The notes: generated by a model from the letters alone, not told the origin. A stretch of 64,000 nucleotides of DNA from MPNO01 sp965200535 (GCA_965200535.1 CBDAUF010000002.1:744001-808000), one strand, 5' to 3'; positions 1 to 8,430 are shown, counted from the first letter of the stretch. Made by a program: numbers and translations.

Positions 1-78
1 CACTACGCGGCCAACGACTACTACCCGGTGCGGCGCACCATGCAGCGGGTGACGATCAAGGGCGACCGGCCGTTTTGA
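1..78 (+). CDS. TauD/TfdA-family dioxygenase, 3' end only
   Basis: Only the last 25 residues are in the window, read in frame 1 up to TGA at 76-78. The tail HYAANDYYPVRRTMQRVTIK followed by GDRPF resembles the C-terminus of TauD/TfdA Fe(II)/2-oxoglutarate dioxygenases, where a histidine iron ligand and the substrate or 2-oxoglutarate-binding arginines lie near the end (NDYYPVRR, MQRVTI-GDRPF). These enzymes hydroxylate substrates such as taurine or aryloxyacetates. The gene runs in the same direction as the TRAP genes that begin 37 bp later, so it may be co-transcribed with them and act on the imported acid. Substrate cannot be judged from this fragment. Confidence 0.6.
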   Translation, partial: HYAANDYYPVRRTMQRVTIKGDRPF

Positions 79-115
79 GCGGACCCACCGTTCGCCGATC
101 CACGGGAGGGGACAG

Positions 116-1153
116 ATGGGCGTAACGCGCGGAATCGTCGGCGCTGCGGTAGCCGCAGCGCTCGGCGCGGGATCGTTTGCGGCGTTTTCGGACGCCGCCG
201 GGGCGCAGGAAATCACCCTGCGACTGCACAATTTCAACTCGCCCAAGGCAATCGCCAACCGCCTGTTCATGCGGCCGTGGGCCAAGGAGATCGAGAAGAA
301 GTCGGCGGGCCGGGTCAAGGTTCAGGTTTTTCCGGCCATGCAGCTCGGCGGCAAGCCGTCCGACCTTTACGGCCAGGCGCGCGACGGGGTGGTCGATATC
401 GTGTGGACTCTCCCCGGCTACTCGCCGGGCCGCTTTCCGCTGACCGAGGTGTTCGAGCTGCCGTTCGTGGCCGGCGACGCCGTCGCCACCAGCCAGGCGC
501 TCACCGAGTTCCACGCCAGGTGGATGAGGGACGAGTACAAGGACACGCGGCCGCTGGTGTTCCACGCCACCGCGCGCGGACATATCCACACGGCGAAGAA
601 ACCGATTCGCCGGCTGGAGGACCTCAAGGGGATGAAGATGCGCGCGCCGTCCCGCGCCTCGGCGGCGATGTTGAGAGCGCTCGGCACCGTCCCCGTCGGC
701 ATGCCCATTCCCAAGGTCTACGAAGCGCTGTCGCGCGGCGTCGTCGAGGGGACCTGGATACCGTGGACGATCATGCGCCCGTTCCGGCTGCACGAAGTGA
801 CCAAGTACCACACCGAGGTTGCCCTCTCCTGCGCGCTGTTCCTGATGACGATGAACAGCAAGAGTTACGACCGGTTGCCGGCCGACATCCGCAAGATCAT
901 CGACGACAGTACCGGCATGGCGCTCGCCAAGCGGCTCGGACGGATGTGGCAGGATGACGAGAAGCCGGGTCGTGCGCTGGCGGTCAAGCGGGGCGATCAG
1001 ATCCTGTCATTGCCCGATGCCGAGCGCGAGCGCTGGCGGAAGATCACCCAGACGGTCGTCGATGCCTGGGTTGAGAAGGTCACCGGCAAGGGGCACGACG
1101 GGAAGGCCCTGGTGGCCGAGGCCAGGCGGCTGGTCGCCAAGTACAGTCGCTGA
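116..1153 (+). CDS. dctP: TRAP transporter substrate-binding protein, DctP family
   Basis: Periplasmic solute receptor of a tripartite ATP-independent (TRAP) transporter, 345 aa, usual for the family. It opens with a Sec signal peptide of about 31 residues ending near AGAQ-EITLRLHNF. The mature protein has the DctP fold signatures, including RRLEDLKGMKMRAPS around residues 165-177, whose arginine normally forms the salt bridge to the substrate carboxylate. A strong Shine-Dalgarno (GGGAGGGG) precedes ATG 116. dctQ follows after 18 bp and dctM overlaps dctQ, giving a complete dctPQM operon. The substrate is unknown, probably an organic acid; the preceding TauD-like gene would also allow a sulfonate. 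Confidence 0.9.
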   Translation: MGVTRGIVGAAVAAALGAGSFAAFSDAAGAQEITLRLHNFNSPKAIANRLFMRPWAKEIEKKSAGRVKVQVFPAMQLGGKPSDLYGQARDGVVDIVWTLPGYSPGRFPLTEVFELPFVAGDAVATSQALTEFHARWMRDEYKDTRPLVFHATARGHIHTAKKPIRRLEDLKGMKMRAPSRASAAMLRALGTVPVGMPIPKVYEALSRGVVEGTWIPWTIMRPFRLHEVTKYHTEVALSCALFLMTMNSKSYDRLPADIRKIIDDSTGMALAKRLGRMWQDDEKPGRALAVKRGDQILSLPDAERERWRKITQTVVDAWVEKVTGKGHDGKALVAEARRLVAKYSR

Positions 1154-1171
1154 CCGCCCAGGGCGCAGCGG

Positions 1172-1711
1172 ATGAACCCTGACGGGTCCGGAGCGGGACC
1201 GGAAAACCCCGCTTCGGGCGCGGCGGAGTCTCCGCTCGATATCCGGTTCGAGCGGGCGAGCCGGACGCTCGCGCTGGCCGGCGGGCTCTTGCTGATCGGG
1301 GTCATGGCGATGACGGTGATCAGCGTCATCGGGCGTTACCTGTTCAACGCGCCGATCCCGGGAGATTACGAGATCACCGAACTCGTCTGCGGTGTCGCCG
1401 TGTTCGCCTTCTTTCCCTATTGCCACGCACGGAACGCCAATATCGTCGTCGAGTTCTTCACCGCCGGGTTGCCGCCGCGGCACAAGACGCTGCTGGACAC
1501 GGTGCACAACGTCGTCTTCACCGCGGTCGCCGGGTTGATCGCATGGCGGCTCCTCGTCGGCGGACTGCACAAGCTTCGCGACGGCGAGACCACGCTGTTC
1601 CTCGATATTCCGATCTATCTGGGCTATTTCCCGGCGCTGCTGGGCGCGGGCCTGCTGACCGCCGTCTGTCTCTGGGTGTTGTGCCGTCACCTCCGCGCGC
1701 TCGGTCGATGA
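1172..1711 (+). CDS. dctQ: TRAP transporter small permease, DctQ family
   Basis: Small membrane subunit of the TRAP transporter, 179 aa, inner membrane. After a soluble N-terminus of about 27 residues, four hydrophobic segments are visible, beginning with LALAGGLLLIGVMAMTVISV and IGRYLFNAPIPGDYEI, the latter a typical DctQ signature (RYLFN.P..gdyEl). It couples the periplasmic receptor DctP to the large permease DctM. Its TGA overlaps the dctM start in an ATGA arrangement (1708-1711), consistent with translational coupling. Confidence 0.88.
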   Translation: MNPDGSGAGPENPASGAAESPLDIRFERASRTLALAGGLLLIGVMAMTVISVIGRYLFNAPIPGDYEITELVCGVAVFAFFPYCHARNANIVVEFFTAGLPPRHKTLLDTVHNVVFTAVAGLIAWRLLVGGLHKLRDGETTLFLDIPIYLGYFPALLGAGLLTAVCLWVLCRHLRALGR

Positions 1712-3027
1712 CCAATATCGAGTTCGGCGCCCTCCTCTTCGGCCTCTGCCTGCTGCTGATTGCCCTGCGGATGCCGGTCGGCGTCGCCATGTTCGCGGTC
1801 GGCGGGTTCGGTTTCGTCTCGCTCGCCGGCTGGTCGGCGTTTCTCAACCTGCTCAATACCGGGCCTTTCGGGCGGGTGTCGAGCTACACCCTGTCGGTGC
1901 TGCCCCTGTTCCTGCTGATGGGCCAGTTCGCGACCCAGGCCGGTCTCAGCCGTTCGCTGTTCCAGGCGGCGCGCGCCTGGGTCGGACACCGGCGGGGCGG
2001 GCTCGCGATCTCGACGATCTGCGGGTGCGCGGCCTTCGGTGCGATCTGCGGCTCGTCCATCGCCACCGGCGCGACCATCGCCTCGGTGGCGCTGCCCGAG
2101 ATGAAGCGGTACGGCTATTCCGGGGCGCTGGCGACCGGCACGCTTGCCGCCGGCGGAACGCTCGGCATCCTGATCCCGCCCTCGGTCATCCTGGTGATCT
2201 ATGCGATCATCACCGAGCAGTCGGTGGGCAAGCTCTTCCTCGCGGCCCTGATCCCGGGGCTCATCGCGACCGTCGGCTATTCTCTCGCGATCGCCGTCTA
2301 TGTGCGGCTCAGGCCGGAGGCGGGTCCGGTCGCGCCGTCGGTGCCGTTGCGCGAACGGATAAGGAGCCTCGGCGCGGTCTGGCCGGTGGCGGCGATCTTC
2401 CTGCTGGTCATCGGCGGCATCTATCTCGGCGTGTTCACCCCGACCGAAGGGGCGGCGATCGGCGCCGCCGCGACCGGGCTCGTGGCCGTTGCATTCGGCA
2501 GGCTGGGCTGGGAGGCCTTCGTGTCCAGCCTGCTCGAGACCGCGCAGGCCACGGCGATGATCTTCATCATCCTGATCAGCGCGGAAGTCTATAACGGCTT
2601 CCTCGCGCTCTCGCAGATCCCGGTCGAACTGGCCGATGCGCTGGCCGCCTCCGGGCTCGCGCCGATGACCATCTTGGTCGGCATCCTCCTGGTCTATCTG
2701 GTTCTCGGTTGCGTGATGGACAGCCTGGCGATGATCCTGCTCACGATTCCGGTGTTCTTCCCGCTGGTCACCGGCCTCGATTTCGGTCTCACCGAGGAGG
2801 AGATCGCCATCTGGTTCGGCATCCTGGCGCTGATCGTCGTCGAGGTCGGGCTGATAACGCCGCCGATCGGCCTCAACGTCTATGTCATCAATTCGCTCGC
2901 CGACGGCGTTCTGCTCGGCCAGTCGTTCCGCGGCATCGTGCCGTTTCTGTGCAGCGACTTTGTCCGGGTGGCGATCATCCTCGCCGCGCCGGCGACCTGC
3001 CTCTGGCTCCCGGGGCTGGTCCGTTGA
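1708..3027 (+). CDS. dctM: TRAP transporter large permease, DctM family
   Basis: Ion-coupled large membrane subunit of the TRAP transporter, 439 aa, with about 12 hydrophobic helices. Family signatures include LRMPVGVAMFAVG near the N-terminus, GGTLGILIPPSVILVIYAI (the helical-hairpin transport motif) and PTEGAAIGAA. ATG 1708 is chosen because it overlaps the dctQ stop as ATGA; a longer upstream reading frame only shadows dctQ. The protein closes the dctPQM operon; rsfS starts within a few bases to tens of bases after its stop, so the TRAP genes sit directly against a core gene pair. Confidence 0.9.
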   Translation: MTNIEFGALLFGLCLLLIALRMPVGVAMFAVGGFGFVSLAGWSAFLNLLNTGPFGRVSSYTLSVLPLFLLMGQFATQAGLSRSLFQAARAWVGHRRGGLAISTICGCAAFGAICGSSIATGATIASVALPEMKRYGYSGALATGTLAAGGTLGILIPPSVILVIYAIITEQSVGKLFLAALIPGLIATVGYSLAIAVYVRLRPEAGPVAPSVPLRERIRSLGAVWPVAAIFLLVIGGIYLGVFTPTEGAAIGAAATGLVAVAFGRLGWEAFVSSLLETAQATAMIFIILISAEVYNGFLALSQIPVELADALAASGLAPMTILVGILLVYLVLGCVMDSLAMILLTIPVFFPLVTGLDFGLTEEEIAIWFGILALIVVEVGLITPPIGLNVYVINSLADGVLLGQSFRGIVPFLCSDFVRVAIILAAPATCLWLPGLVR

Positions 3028-3034
3028 GCGTCGG

Positions 3035-3478
3035 GTGCGTTGCGCTGGCCGGCCGCGCGTCTTATCGTTCCCGGAGCGCGGACAGGAGCACCCCATAGCT
3101 ACCGACGAAACGGCCGGCCCCGGCGCCGGGCCCCTGATCGATATCGTGATCGCCTGTCTCCAGGACATGAAGGCGATCGACATCGTGAACATCGATCTCA
3201 GGGGCAAGTCGGCGATCGCCGACAACATGGTCATTGCGACCGGTGCCTCGACCCGGCAGGTGACGGCGCTGGCCGAACGGTTGCTGCAAAGGCTCAAGGC
3301 CGCCGGTCTCGTCGGGTTGAAACCCGAGGGGCTGCGCCAGGGGGACTGGGTGCTGCTCGATGCGGGCGATGTGATCGTCCATCTCTTCCGACCGGAGATC
3401 CGGGCCTTCTACAACATCGAGAAGATGTGGGGCGTGGCGGTGGACCAGGGCGCGAGATCGTCCGCCACAGGCGGCTGA
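3035..3478 (+). CDS. rsfS: ribosome silencing factor RsfS
   Basis: RsfS binds ribosomal protein uL14 and blocks joining of the 30S and 50S subunits when nutrients are scarce. The conserved domain is complete: LIDIVIACLQDMKAIDIV, IDLRGKSAIADNMVIATG, GLRQGDWVLLDAGDVIVHLF, RPEIRAFYNIEKMW. The start is uncertain. GTG 3035 (147 aa), used here, is the nearest conventional codon but has a weak ribosome site. A far better site, AGGAG at 3084-3088, stands 6 nt before an in-frame ATA at 3095, which would give a 127-aa protein beginning (M)ATDETAGPG, close to the family length. rlmH follows 20 bp after the stop, the standard rsfS-rlmH pair. Confidence 0.9.
   Translation: MRCAGRPRVLSFPERGQEHPIATDETAGPGAGPLIDIVIACLQDMKAIDIVNIDLRGKSAIADNMVIATGASTRQVTALAERLLQRLKAAGLVGLKPEGLRQGDWVLLDAGDVIVHLFRPEIRAFYNIEKMWGVAVDQGARSSATGG
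3084..3088 (+). promoter_or_regulatory. strong ribosome binding site in front of an ATA codon (rsfS)
   Basis: AGGAG lies 6 nt upstream of ATA 3095 in the rsfS frame. There is no ATG, GTG or TTG at that distance. This is the only good Shine-Dalgarno between the dctM stop and the conserved RsfS domain, so it argues either for initiation at ATA or for an ATG-to-ATA change (mutation or base error). Confidence 0.5.
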
Positions 3479-3489
3479 CGGCTCCGGCG
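3471..3489 (+). repeat. 19-bp direct repeat, copy 1, over the rsfS stop codon
   Basis: GCGGCTGACGGCTCCGGCG occurs here and again, identical, at 3950-3968. Each copy contains the TGA stop of its gene (rsfS here, rlmH there). The flanking bases differ. No hairpin or known repeat family is apparent. Confidence 0.8.
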
Positions 3490-3498
3490 GCCTGTCCC

Positions 3499-3957
3499 GT
3501 GCGGCTCGTCATCGCCTCCGCCGGACGGTTCAGGGGCGGGCCGGAACAGACCCTGTTCGAACGTTACCGCGGCCGGATCCGCTGGACCGTCGAACTGCGC
3601 GAGATCGAGGCCAGGGGCCGCCGCTCGGCGGCCCGGACGGTCGAGCGCGAGGCCGACCTGCTGGCCGCGGCCTGCCTCGCGGGCGCCCACATCGTTGCGC
3701 TCGACGCCGGCGGGAAGCCGCTGTCGAGCGAGGCGTTCGCCGGTCGGCTCGGAGCCTTGCGCGACGGCGGGCAGCGCGACATCGTTTTCCTGATCGGCGG
3801 CGCGGAGGGGTTGTCGCCGCGGCTGCTGGCCGACGCCGACTTCGTCCTCTCTCTCGGGCCGGCGACGTGGCCGCATCTGCTGGTGCGCGTCATGCTTGTC
3901 GAGCAGATCTTCCGCGCCCAGGAAATCCTGGCCGGTCATCCCTACCACCGCGGCTGA
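3499..3957 (+). CDS. rlmH: 23S rRNA (pseudouridine1915-N3)-methyltransferase RlmH
   Basis: SPOUT-class methyltransferase that methylates pseudouridine 1915 in helix 69 of 23S rRNA on assembled 70S ribosomes, using SAM. The 152-aa length matches the usual ~155. The SAM-binding knot is visible as DIVFLIGGAEGL and the C-terminal signature as LVRVMLVEQIFRAQEIL followed by GHPYHRG. Translation starts at GTG 3499 (VRLVIASAGRF), the usual N-terminus for the family; no ATG fits. The histidine normally found in the LSLSPMTFPH motif is present as LSLGPATWPH. In many alphaproteobacteria gpmI and a murein hydrolase follow; here an unrelated catabolic block follows. Confidence 0.92.
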   Translation: MRLVIASAGRFRGGPEQTLFERYRGRIRWTVELREIEARGRRSAARTVEREADLLAAACLAGAHIVALDAGGKPLSSEAFAGRLGALRDGGQRDIVFLIGGAEGLSPRLLADADFVLSLGPATWPHLLVRVMLVEQIFRAQEILAGHPYHRG

Positions 3958-3968
3958 CGGCTCCGGCG
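3950..3968 (+). repeat. 19-bp direct repeat, copy 2, over the rlmH stop codon
   Basis: Identical to 3471-3489 and, like it, placed across the TGA stop of the preceding gene. The copies are 479 bp apart, roughly one rlmH gene length. Confidence 0.8.
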
Positions 3969-4009
3969 CTCCCTTGCAGTATCGGCGCGCCAGGACAGGA
4001 AACCCGACC

Positions 4010-4870
4010 ATGCCAGATACGCCGCCGATCCTCGCCCACAAGCATCACGATTCGGCTTCGGCCTTCGAGCCCGGCAACCTGCTGCGCGAGGCGCGCCGCC
4101 AGAAGGATCTGCCCGTCGTCCCGGTGCCCGCGGTCTGTCTGCTCGACCCCGACGGCGACATCGTCCGCCGGCTGACGGGCGAGGGCAGGGCGGAGCGGCA
4201 CGACGGCTGGCCCTGCTATCACACCGATCTCTTCGTGTTCGAAACCGGCGGGCTGCAGGTCGGTGCAATCGGCTGCGCGGTCGGTGCGCCGTTTGCCGTT
4301 CTCGTTGCCGAACAGCTCTTTGCCTCGGGCTGCGAACTCCTGATCAGCATCACGTCCTCCGGCCAGATCGCGCCGGTGCAGGAGCCGCCCTATTTCGTGC
4401 TGATCGACCGCGCGCTGAGAGACGAGGGGACGAGCTACCATTATCTGCCGCCGTCACAATGGAGCGAAGCGCCGCCCGGCCTGCTCCGCCGGCTGGACGA
4501 CGCGGACTATGGCGGGGTCGCGGTGCTCCGGGGGGCGACGTGGACCACCGATGCGCCGTTCCGCGAGACCGAGGAGGCGATCGCCGCCATGCGGGAGCGA
4601 GGCATTCTCGCCGTCGAGATGGAGGCGGCGGCGCTCTATGCATTCGCCGGGGCGCGCGGCCGGTCGGTGGTCTGTTTCGCCCACGTCACCAACCGGCTCG
4701 GGCGCGAAGAGGGAGATTTCGAGAAGGGCGACGCCGACGGCGCGACCGCCGCGCTCGCGGTCGTTCGACGCACTGCCGGAATACTGGGGCCGGAATACTG
4801 GGGTACGGCAGGGGCGGGGCGGCGGCGCGCGCCTCTTCCGGTCAGCCGTAGTCCCGCTGGTCGTCGATGA
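4010..4870 (+). CDS. nucleoside phosphorylase family protein (uridine/purine type)
   Basis: 286 aa with the PNP/UDP phosphorylase fold signatures: GAIGCAVGAPFAVLVAEQLF near residues 85-105 (phosphate/ribose loop), ELLISITSSGQI, and the ribose-binding EME motif GILAVEMEAAALYAFAGA near residue 200, preceded by TTDAPFRETEEAI. Such enzymes split nucleosides with phosphate into base and ribose-1-phosphate. Close relatives are often annotated only as nucleoside phosphorylase, so the base preference is not clear. The last ~20 residues are Arg/Pro-rich and overlap the 3' end of the convergent PaaK-like gene by 29 bp. It stands alone on the plus strand after rlmH. Confidence 0.75.
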   Translation: MPDTPPILAHKHHDSASAFEPGNLLREARRQKDLPVVPVPAVCLLDPDGDIVRRLTGEGRAERHDGWPCYHTDLFVFETGGLQVGAIGCAVGAPFAVLVAEQLFASGCELLISITSSGQIAPVQEPPYFVLIDRALRDEGTSYHYLPPSQWSEAPPGLLRRLDDADYGGVAVLRGATWTTDAPFRETEEAIAAMRERGILAVEMEAAALYAFAGARGRSVVCFAHVTNRLGREEGDFEKGDADGATAALAVVRRTAGILGPEYWGTAGAGRRRAPLPVSRSPAGRR

Positions 4871-6074
4871 TCTTGCCGTCGTTGGGAAGGGCGCCCGGGG
4901 CCACCAGTTCGACGGCGGTCCGCAGCCTGCACTCCGCACGGAAGGTCTCGGCGACGGCCGCCGCCAGATCGTCCGGGCCGCCGTCCGTCTCGCAGCGCAG
5001 AATCGGGGCGTCGAGACCGTCCTTCTCGCCGACCACCAGCCGCATCCGGCCGATGCGCGGGTGAAGCCGGAGAACGCGGTCGATCTGGGCCGGATCCACG
5101 AACATGCCGCGGACCTTGGTCCTCTGGTCGGCGCGGCCGAGCCATCCCCTGATGCGCGGCGCGGTGCGCCCGCAGGGACTCCGGCCCGGCAGGATCGCGG
5201 ACAGGTCGCCGGTGGCGAACCGCAGCAGCGGGTAGTCCTCGTCCAGCAGCGTCACCGCGACCTCGCCGACTTCCCCGTCCGGCACCGGGTTTCCGGTTCC
5301 GGGGCGCAGGATCTCGACGATGATATCCTCGCCCAGGATCATGCCTTCCCGCGCCTCTGACTCATAGGCGATCAGCCCCAGGTCCGCCGTTCCGTAGGCC
5401 TGCAGGACGGCGATACCGCGGTCGTCGTACTCCTTGCGGAGCGGCGGCAGCAGGGCGCCGCCGGCGACCGCGCCCCGCCGGATCGACGAGACATCGGCGC
5501 CTGTCTCATCGGCCTTGTCGAGGATGATTTTCAGGAAGTCGGGCGTGCCGCTGTAGCCGCACGGCCGGTAGTGGCGAATGACCTGGATCTGGTTCTCGGT
5601 CTGGCCGGTGCCGCCCGGAATTACCGCACAGCCGATTTCGGCCGCGGCGCTGTCGAACATCATGCCGGCAGGCGTGAAGTGGTACGAGAAACAATTGAGC
5701 ACGATGTCCCCGGCGCGGAATCCGGCAGCATGGAGCGCCCGCGCCATACGCCAGAAATCCCGCCGCCGGCCCTGCGGTTCGGCAATCGGTCCGGGCGACA
5801 GGAAGAGGCGTTTCATTTCTCCCGGCCGCAGACCGGCAACGCCGCCGAAGGGCGGCGCGGCGGCCTGCAACGCCATGAGCGCGTCCTTGCGCAGGACCGG
5901 CAACTGCGCGAGCGCGTCGCGGCTGGCGATGTCGCCGGGTTCGATCCCGGCGAGGCCCTGTGCCTGGCCGGGGGTTTCGCGCGCCCGCGCGACCTGAGCG
6001 GGAAGCGCCGCCATCAGCCGCGCCTCGCGCTCTTCGGGCGGGCCGGTTTCGCGTTCGTCGAAATATGCGTTCAC
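4842..6074 (-). CDS. PaaK-like phenylacetate-CoA ligase family protein
   Basis: AMP-forming, adenylate-dependent CoA ligase of the PaaK type, 410 aa. Visible elements: the N-terminal PaaK-like region with QLPVLRKDAL, the glycine-rich stretch VIPGGTGQTENQIQVI, the AYGTADLG core where AMP binds, and LLRFATGDLSAILPG with the aspartate that contacts ribose. The C-terminal domain includes RIRGWLGRADQRTKVRGMFV. It is the last gene of a seven-gene minus-strand operon containing a Liv-type ABC transporter and a second CoA ligase (11351-13330). The likely job is CoA activation of the imported aromatic or branched acid. The exact acid is unknown. Confidence 0.8.
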   Translation of the reverse strand: MNAYFDERETGPPEEREARLMAALPAQVARARETPGQAQGLAGIEPGDIASRDALAQLPVLRKDALMALQAAAPPFGGVAGLRPGEMKRLFLSPGPIAEPQGRRRDFWRMARALHAAGFRAGDIVLNCFSYHFTPAGMMFDSAAAEIGCAVIPGGTGQTENQIQVIRHYRPCGYSGTPDFLKIILDKADETGADVSSIRRGAVAGGALLPPLRKEYDDRGIAVLQAYGTADLGLIAYESEAREGMILGEDIIVEILRPGTGNPVPDGEVGEVAVTLLDEDYPLLRFATGDLSAILPGRSPCGRTAPRIRGWLGRADQRTKVRGMFVDPAQIDRVLRLHPRIGRMRLVVGEKDGLDAPILRCETDGGPDDLAAAVAETFRAECRLRTAVELVAPGALPNDGKIIDDQRDYG

Positions 6075-6111
6075 GGAGCCGCCGCCCTGTCGTTGCGCCG
6101 CATGGACGGGT

Positions 6112-6924
6112 TCAGGCCAGCCAACGCTTGCGGCGGCGGTAGGACTTCACGTCCCGGTAGCTTCTGCGCCCGGACGAGGAGAGACCGAGATAGAATTCCT
6201 TGACGTCGGCGTTCTCCCGCAGCGCCGAGGCTTCGCCGTCGAGAACGACCCGCCCGTTTTCCAGGATGTAGCCGTAGCGGGCATAGCGCAGCGCCATATT
6301 GGTATTCTGTTCGGCAAGCAGGAAGGTCACGCCCTCCTCCTCGTTGAGGCGGGCCACGATGCCAAAGATTTCCTCGACCAGTTGCGGGGCCAGCCCCATC
6401 GACGGTTCGTCGAGCAGGATCATCTTCGGGCGCGTCATCAGCGCCCGGCCGATCGCCGTCATTTGCTGCTCGCCGCCCGAGGTGTAGCCCGCCTGGGCCT
6501 TGCGGCGCTCTTTCAGGCGCGGGAAATAGCGGTAAACGAGTTCGAGGTCCTCGAGAAAGTTCTTCTTGTCGTCCCGGACATAGGCGCCCGTGAGCAGATT
6601 TTCCTCGACCGTCAGGTGTTCGAAGCAATGGCGCCCCTCCATCACCTGGACCACGCCCCGGGTGACCAGTTCGTGCGCCGAGAGTTTTTCGATTCGCTCG
6701 TTGCGGTACTCGATGGTTCCCTTGGTGACGTCTCCCCGTTCGGCGTGCAGCAGGTTCGATATCGCCTTCAGGGTGGTCGTCTTGCCTGCGCCGTTGGCCC
6801 CGAGGATGGCGACGATGCCGCCCTCGGGGACCTGGAAGGAAACGCCCTTCAACACCAGGATCACGCGGTCGTAGATCACCTCGATGTTGCTGACGTCGAG
6901 AAGGGCGTTTCCGTCCCCGGTCAT
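6112..6924 (-). CDS. livF: branched-chain-type ABC transporter ATP-binding protein LivF
   Basis: ATPase of a HAAT-family (Liv) importer, 270 aa. Walker A is GANGAGKTT, the ABC signature is SGGEQQMTAIGRALM and Walker B is MILLDEPSMGLAPQ. The start at ATG 6924 (MTGDGNALLDVSN) is preferred to the longer frame, whose first 40 residues are Arg/Ser-rich and shadow the upstream gene. It sits 31 bp after the substrate-binding protein and 37 bp before the PaaK-like ligase. The substrate of this transporter is not necessarily an amino acid. Confidence 0.9.
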   Translation of the reverse strand: MTGDGNALLDVSNIEVIYDRVILVLKGVSFQVPEGGIVAILGANGAGKTTTLKAISNLLHAERGDVTKGTIEYRNERIEKLSAHELVTRGVVQVMEGRHCFEHLTVEENLLTGAYVRDDKKNFLEDLELVYRYFPRLKERRKAQAGYTSGGEQQMTAIGRALMTRPKMILLDEPSMGLAPQLVEEIFGIVARLNEEEGVTFLLAEQNTNMALRYARYGYILENGRVVLDGEASALRENADVKEFYLGLSSSGRRSYRDVKSYRRRKRWLA

Positions 6925-6955
6925 GCCAACGGTTCCAAAGCCGCTCCGGCGGGCC

Positions 6956-8281
6956 TTACTTCTCCTTCGAGCAGTCGCGCGGCGTGATCTTGTTCTCCTT
7001 CGCGTACTTGGCCGCTTCCGCCACGACCTGCTTGCGCACGACATCGTACATCGGCGTGTACCAGTCGCTGATCAACTTCCACTTCTTGCCGTCCCACTGC
7101 TGGAAGATGACGGGGCCGCCGCCCTCGTGGTCCTCGCATGTGATCCGGTGGGCCGACATGAACCCCTCGAAGCCGAGCTTGGTCAGCTTTTCCTGGGTCA
7201 GGTTGAGGTTCTCGATGCCCCAGCGGACCTGTTCGCCGGTCAGCGGCTTGTTGCCGAAACGCTCCATCGCGGTGCGGATCGATTCCGTGTTGTAGACCAT
7301 GTTGACCACGCCGCGATTGTACAGGACCTCGCCCCAGTTGTTCTTTTTCGCGGCTTCCACGTCGCCCTTGTAGATCGTCTTGAGGATCTGCTGGTGGATG
7401 TCGTAATTGGGGCCGGCGCCGTGGAAGGTCGCCGCCGTGTAGCCGATCGCACCGTCGCCGGCCGGGCGCACATCGCTTTCCGAACCCGACCACCAGACCC
7501 CGATGAACTTGTCCATCGGGAACTTGATCGAGGCCGCTTCCTTGATCGCCACCTGGTTCATCACGCCCCATCCCCACATGAAGATGTAGTCGGGCTTGTA
7601 GCGGCGGATTTGCAGCCAGGTCGATTTCTGCTCCTGCCCCGGATGGTCGACCGCCAGCAGCTTGAGGTCGTAGCCGAACTGCTTGGACAGAAGCTGCAGG
7701 GTGGGGATCGGCTCCTTGCCGTAGGCGCTGTTATGGTAGATCAGGGCGATCTTCTTGCCCTTGAGCTTGTCGAGGCCGCCGAACTGGTCGCCGACATATT
7801 TGATGAACGTGGTTGCCTGGCTCCAGTAGCTGGTCGGTGCGGTGAACGCCCACTTGAACACGCTCCCGTCGCCCGCCGCCGTGCGGCCGTACCCCATCGA
7901 GTGTATCGGCACCTTGTCCACCGCGGCCTTGGGGATGAGCTGGTAGGTGATGCCGGTGCTGTACGGGTTGATGACGGCCGCACCGGTCGCCCCCTTGTTT
8001 TTGAGTTTTTCGTAGCACTCGACGCCGATCTTGGTGTTGTATTTCGTTTCGCACTCCTCCCACGCGATCTTGACGCCGTTAATGCCGCCGTCGCGTACGT
8101 TCAGGAGCTTGAGGTAGTCGATGATGCCGTTGGCCGTGGGAATGCCGTTCGGGGCATAGGGTCCGGTACGGTACACCAGGAGCGGAAAGAAAATTTCCGC
8201 TGCCGTTGCCTTGGTCACCGGCACGGCGGGCAGGCCCACGACCAGAGCGGCCGCCAGCATGCCCCATTTCTTGATGCTCAT
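6956..8281 (-). CDS. Liv-type ABC transporter periplasmic substrate-binding protein
   Basis: Receptor of the Liv-type importer, 441 aa, longer than E. coli LivK (~370) and typical of the Peripla_BP_6 group linked to aromatic or other non-amino-acid substrates. The signal peptide MSIKKWGMLAAALVVGLPAV ends near TKATAAEI; there is no lipobox cysteine. The two-lobed body carries KGKKIALIYHNSAYGKEPIP and YKPDYIFMWGWGVMNQVAIK. ATG 8281 is chosen for its GGGAGG ribosome site and signal peptide; a longer frame upstream has no such features. A 213-bp gap separates it from livM, so it may have an extra promoter for higher expression, as is common for binding proteins. Confidence 0.88.
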   Translation of the reverse strand: MSIKKWGMLAAALVVGLPAVPVTKATAAEIFFPLLVYRTGPYAPNGIPTANGIIDYLKLLNVRDGGINGVKIAWEECETKYNTKIGVECYEKLKNKGATGAAVINPYSTGITYQLIPKAAVDKVPIHSMGYGRTAAGDGSVFKWAFTAPTSYWSQATTFIKYVGDQFGGLDKLKGKKIALIYHNSAYGKEPIPTLQLLSKQFGYDLKLLAVDHPGQEQKSTWLQIRRYKPDYIFMWGWGVMNQVAIKEAASIKFPMDKFIGVWWSGSESDVRPAGDGAIGYTAATFHGAGPNYDIHQQILKTIYKGDVEAAKKNNWGEVLYNRGVVNMVYNTESIRTAMERFGNKPLTGEQVRWGIENLNLTQEKLTKLGFEGFMSAHRITCEDHEGGGPVIFQQWDGKKWKLISDWYTPMYDVVRKQVVAEAAKYAKENKITPRDCSKEK

Positions 8282-8402
8282 TACGCCCTCCCTCAGGTGA
8301 TTGACGACGATCGGCGCCGGATCGATTCCGGCAGGTGCGATCCCGGGACTGCACTGCCGCCGGTCCGGCTGCGCAAACCGGGGCGGCGAATGCCTCGAAA
8401 AG

Positions 8403-8430
8403 GCTATCATGGCGGCGAATCCGGCGTCAA
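8403..8430 (-). promoter_or_regulatory. possible promoter for the binding-protein gene
   Basis: On the minus strand TTGACG (8430-8425) and GATAGC (8408-8403) are 16 bp apart, in the 213-bp gap between livM and the binding-protein gene. The -35 element is good and the -10 is weak (3 of 6). The leader would be about 115 nt. Confidence 0.3.
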
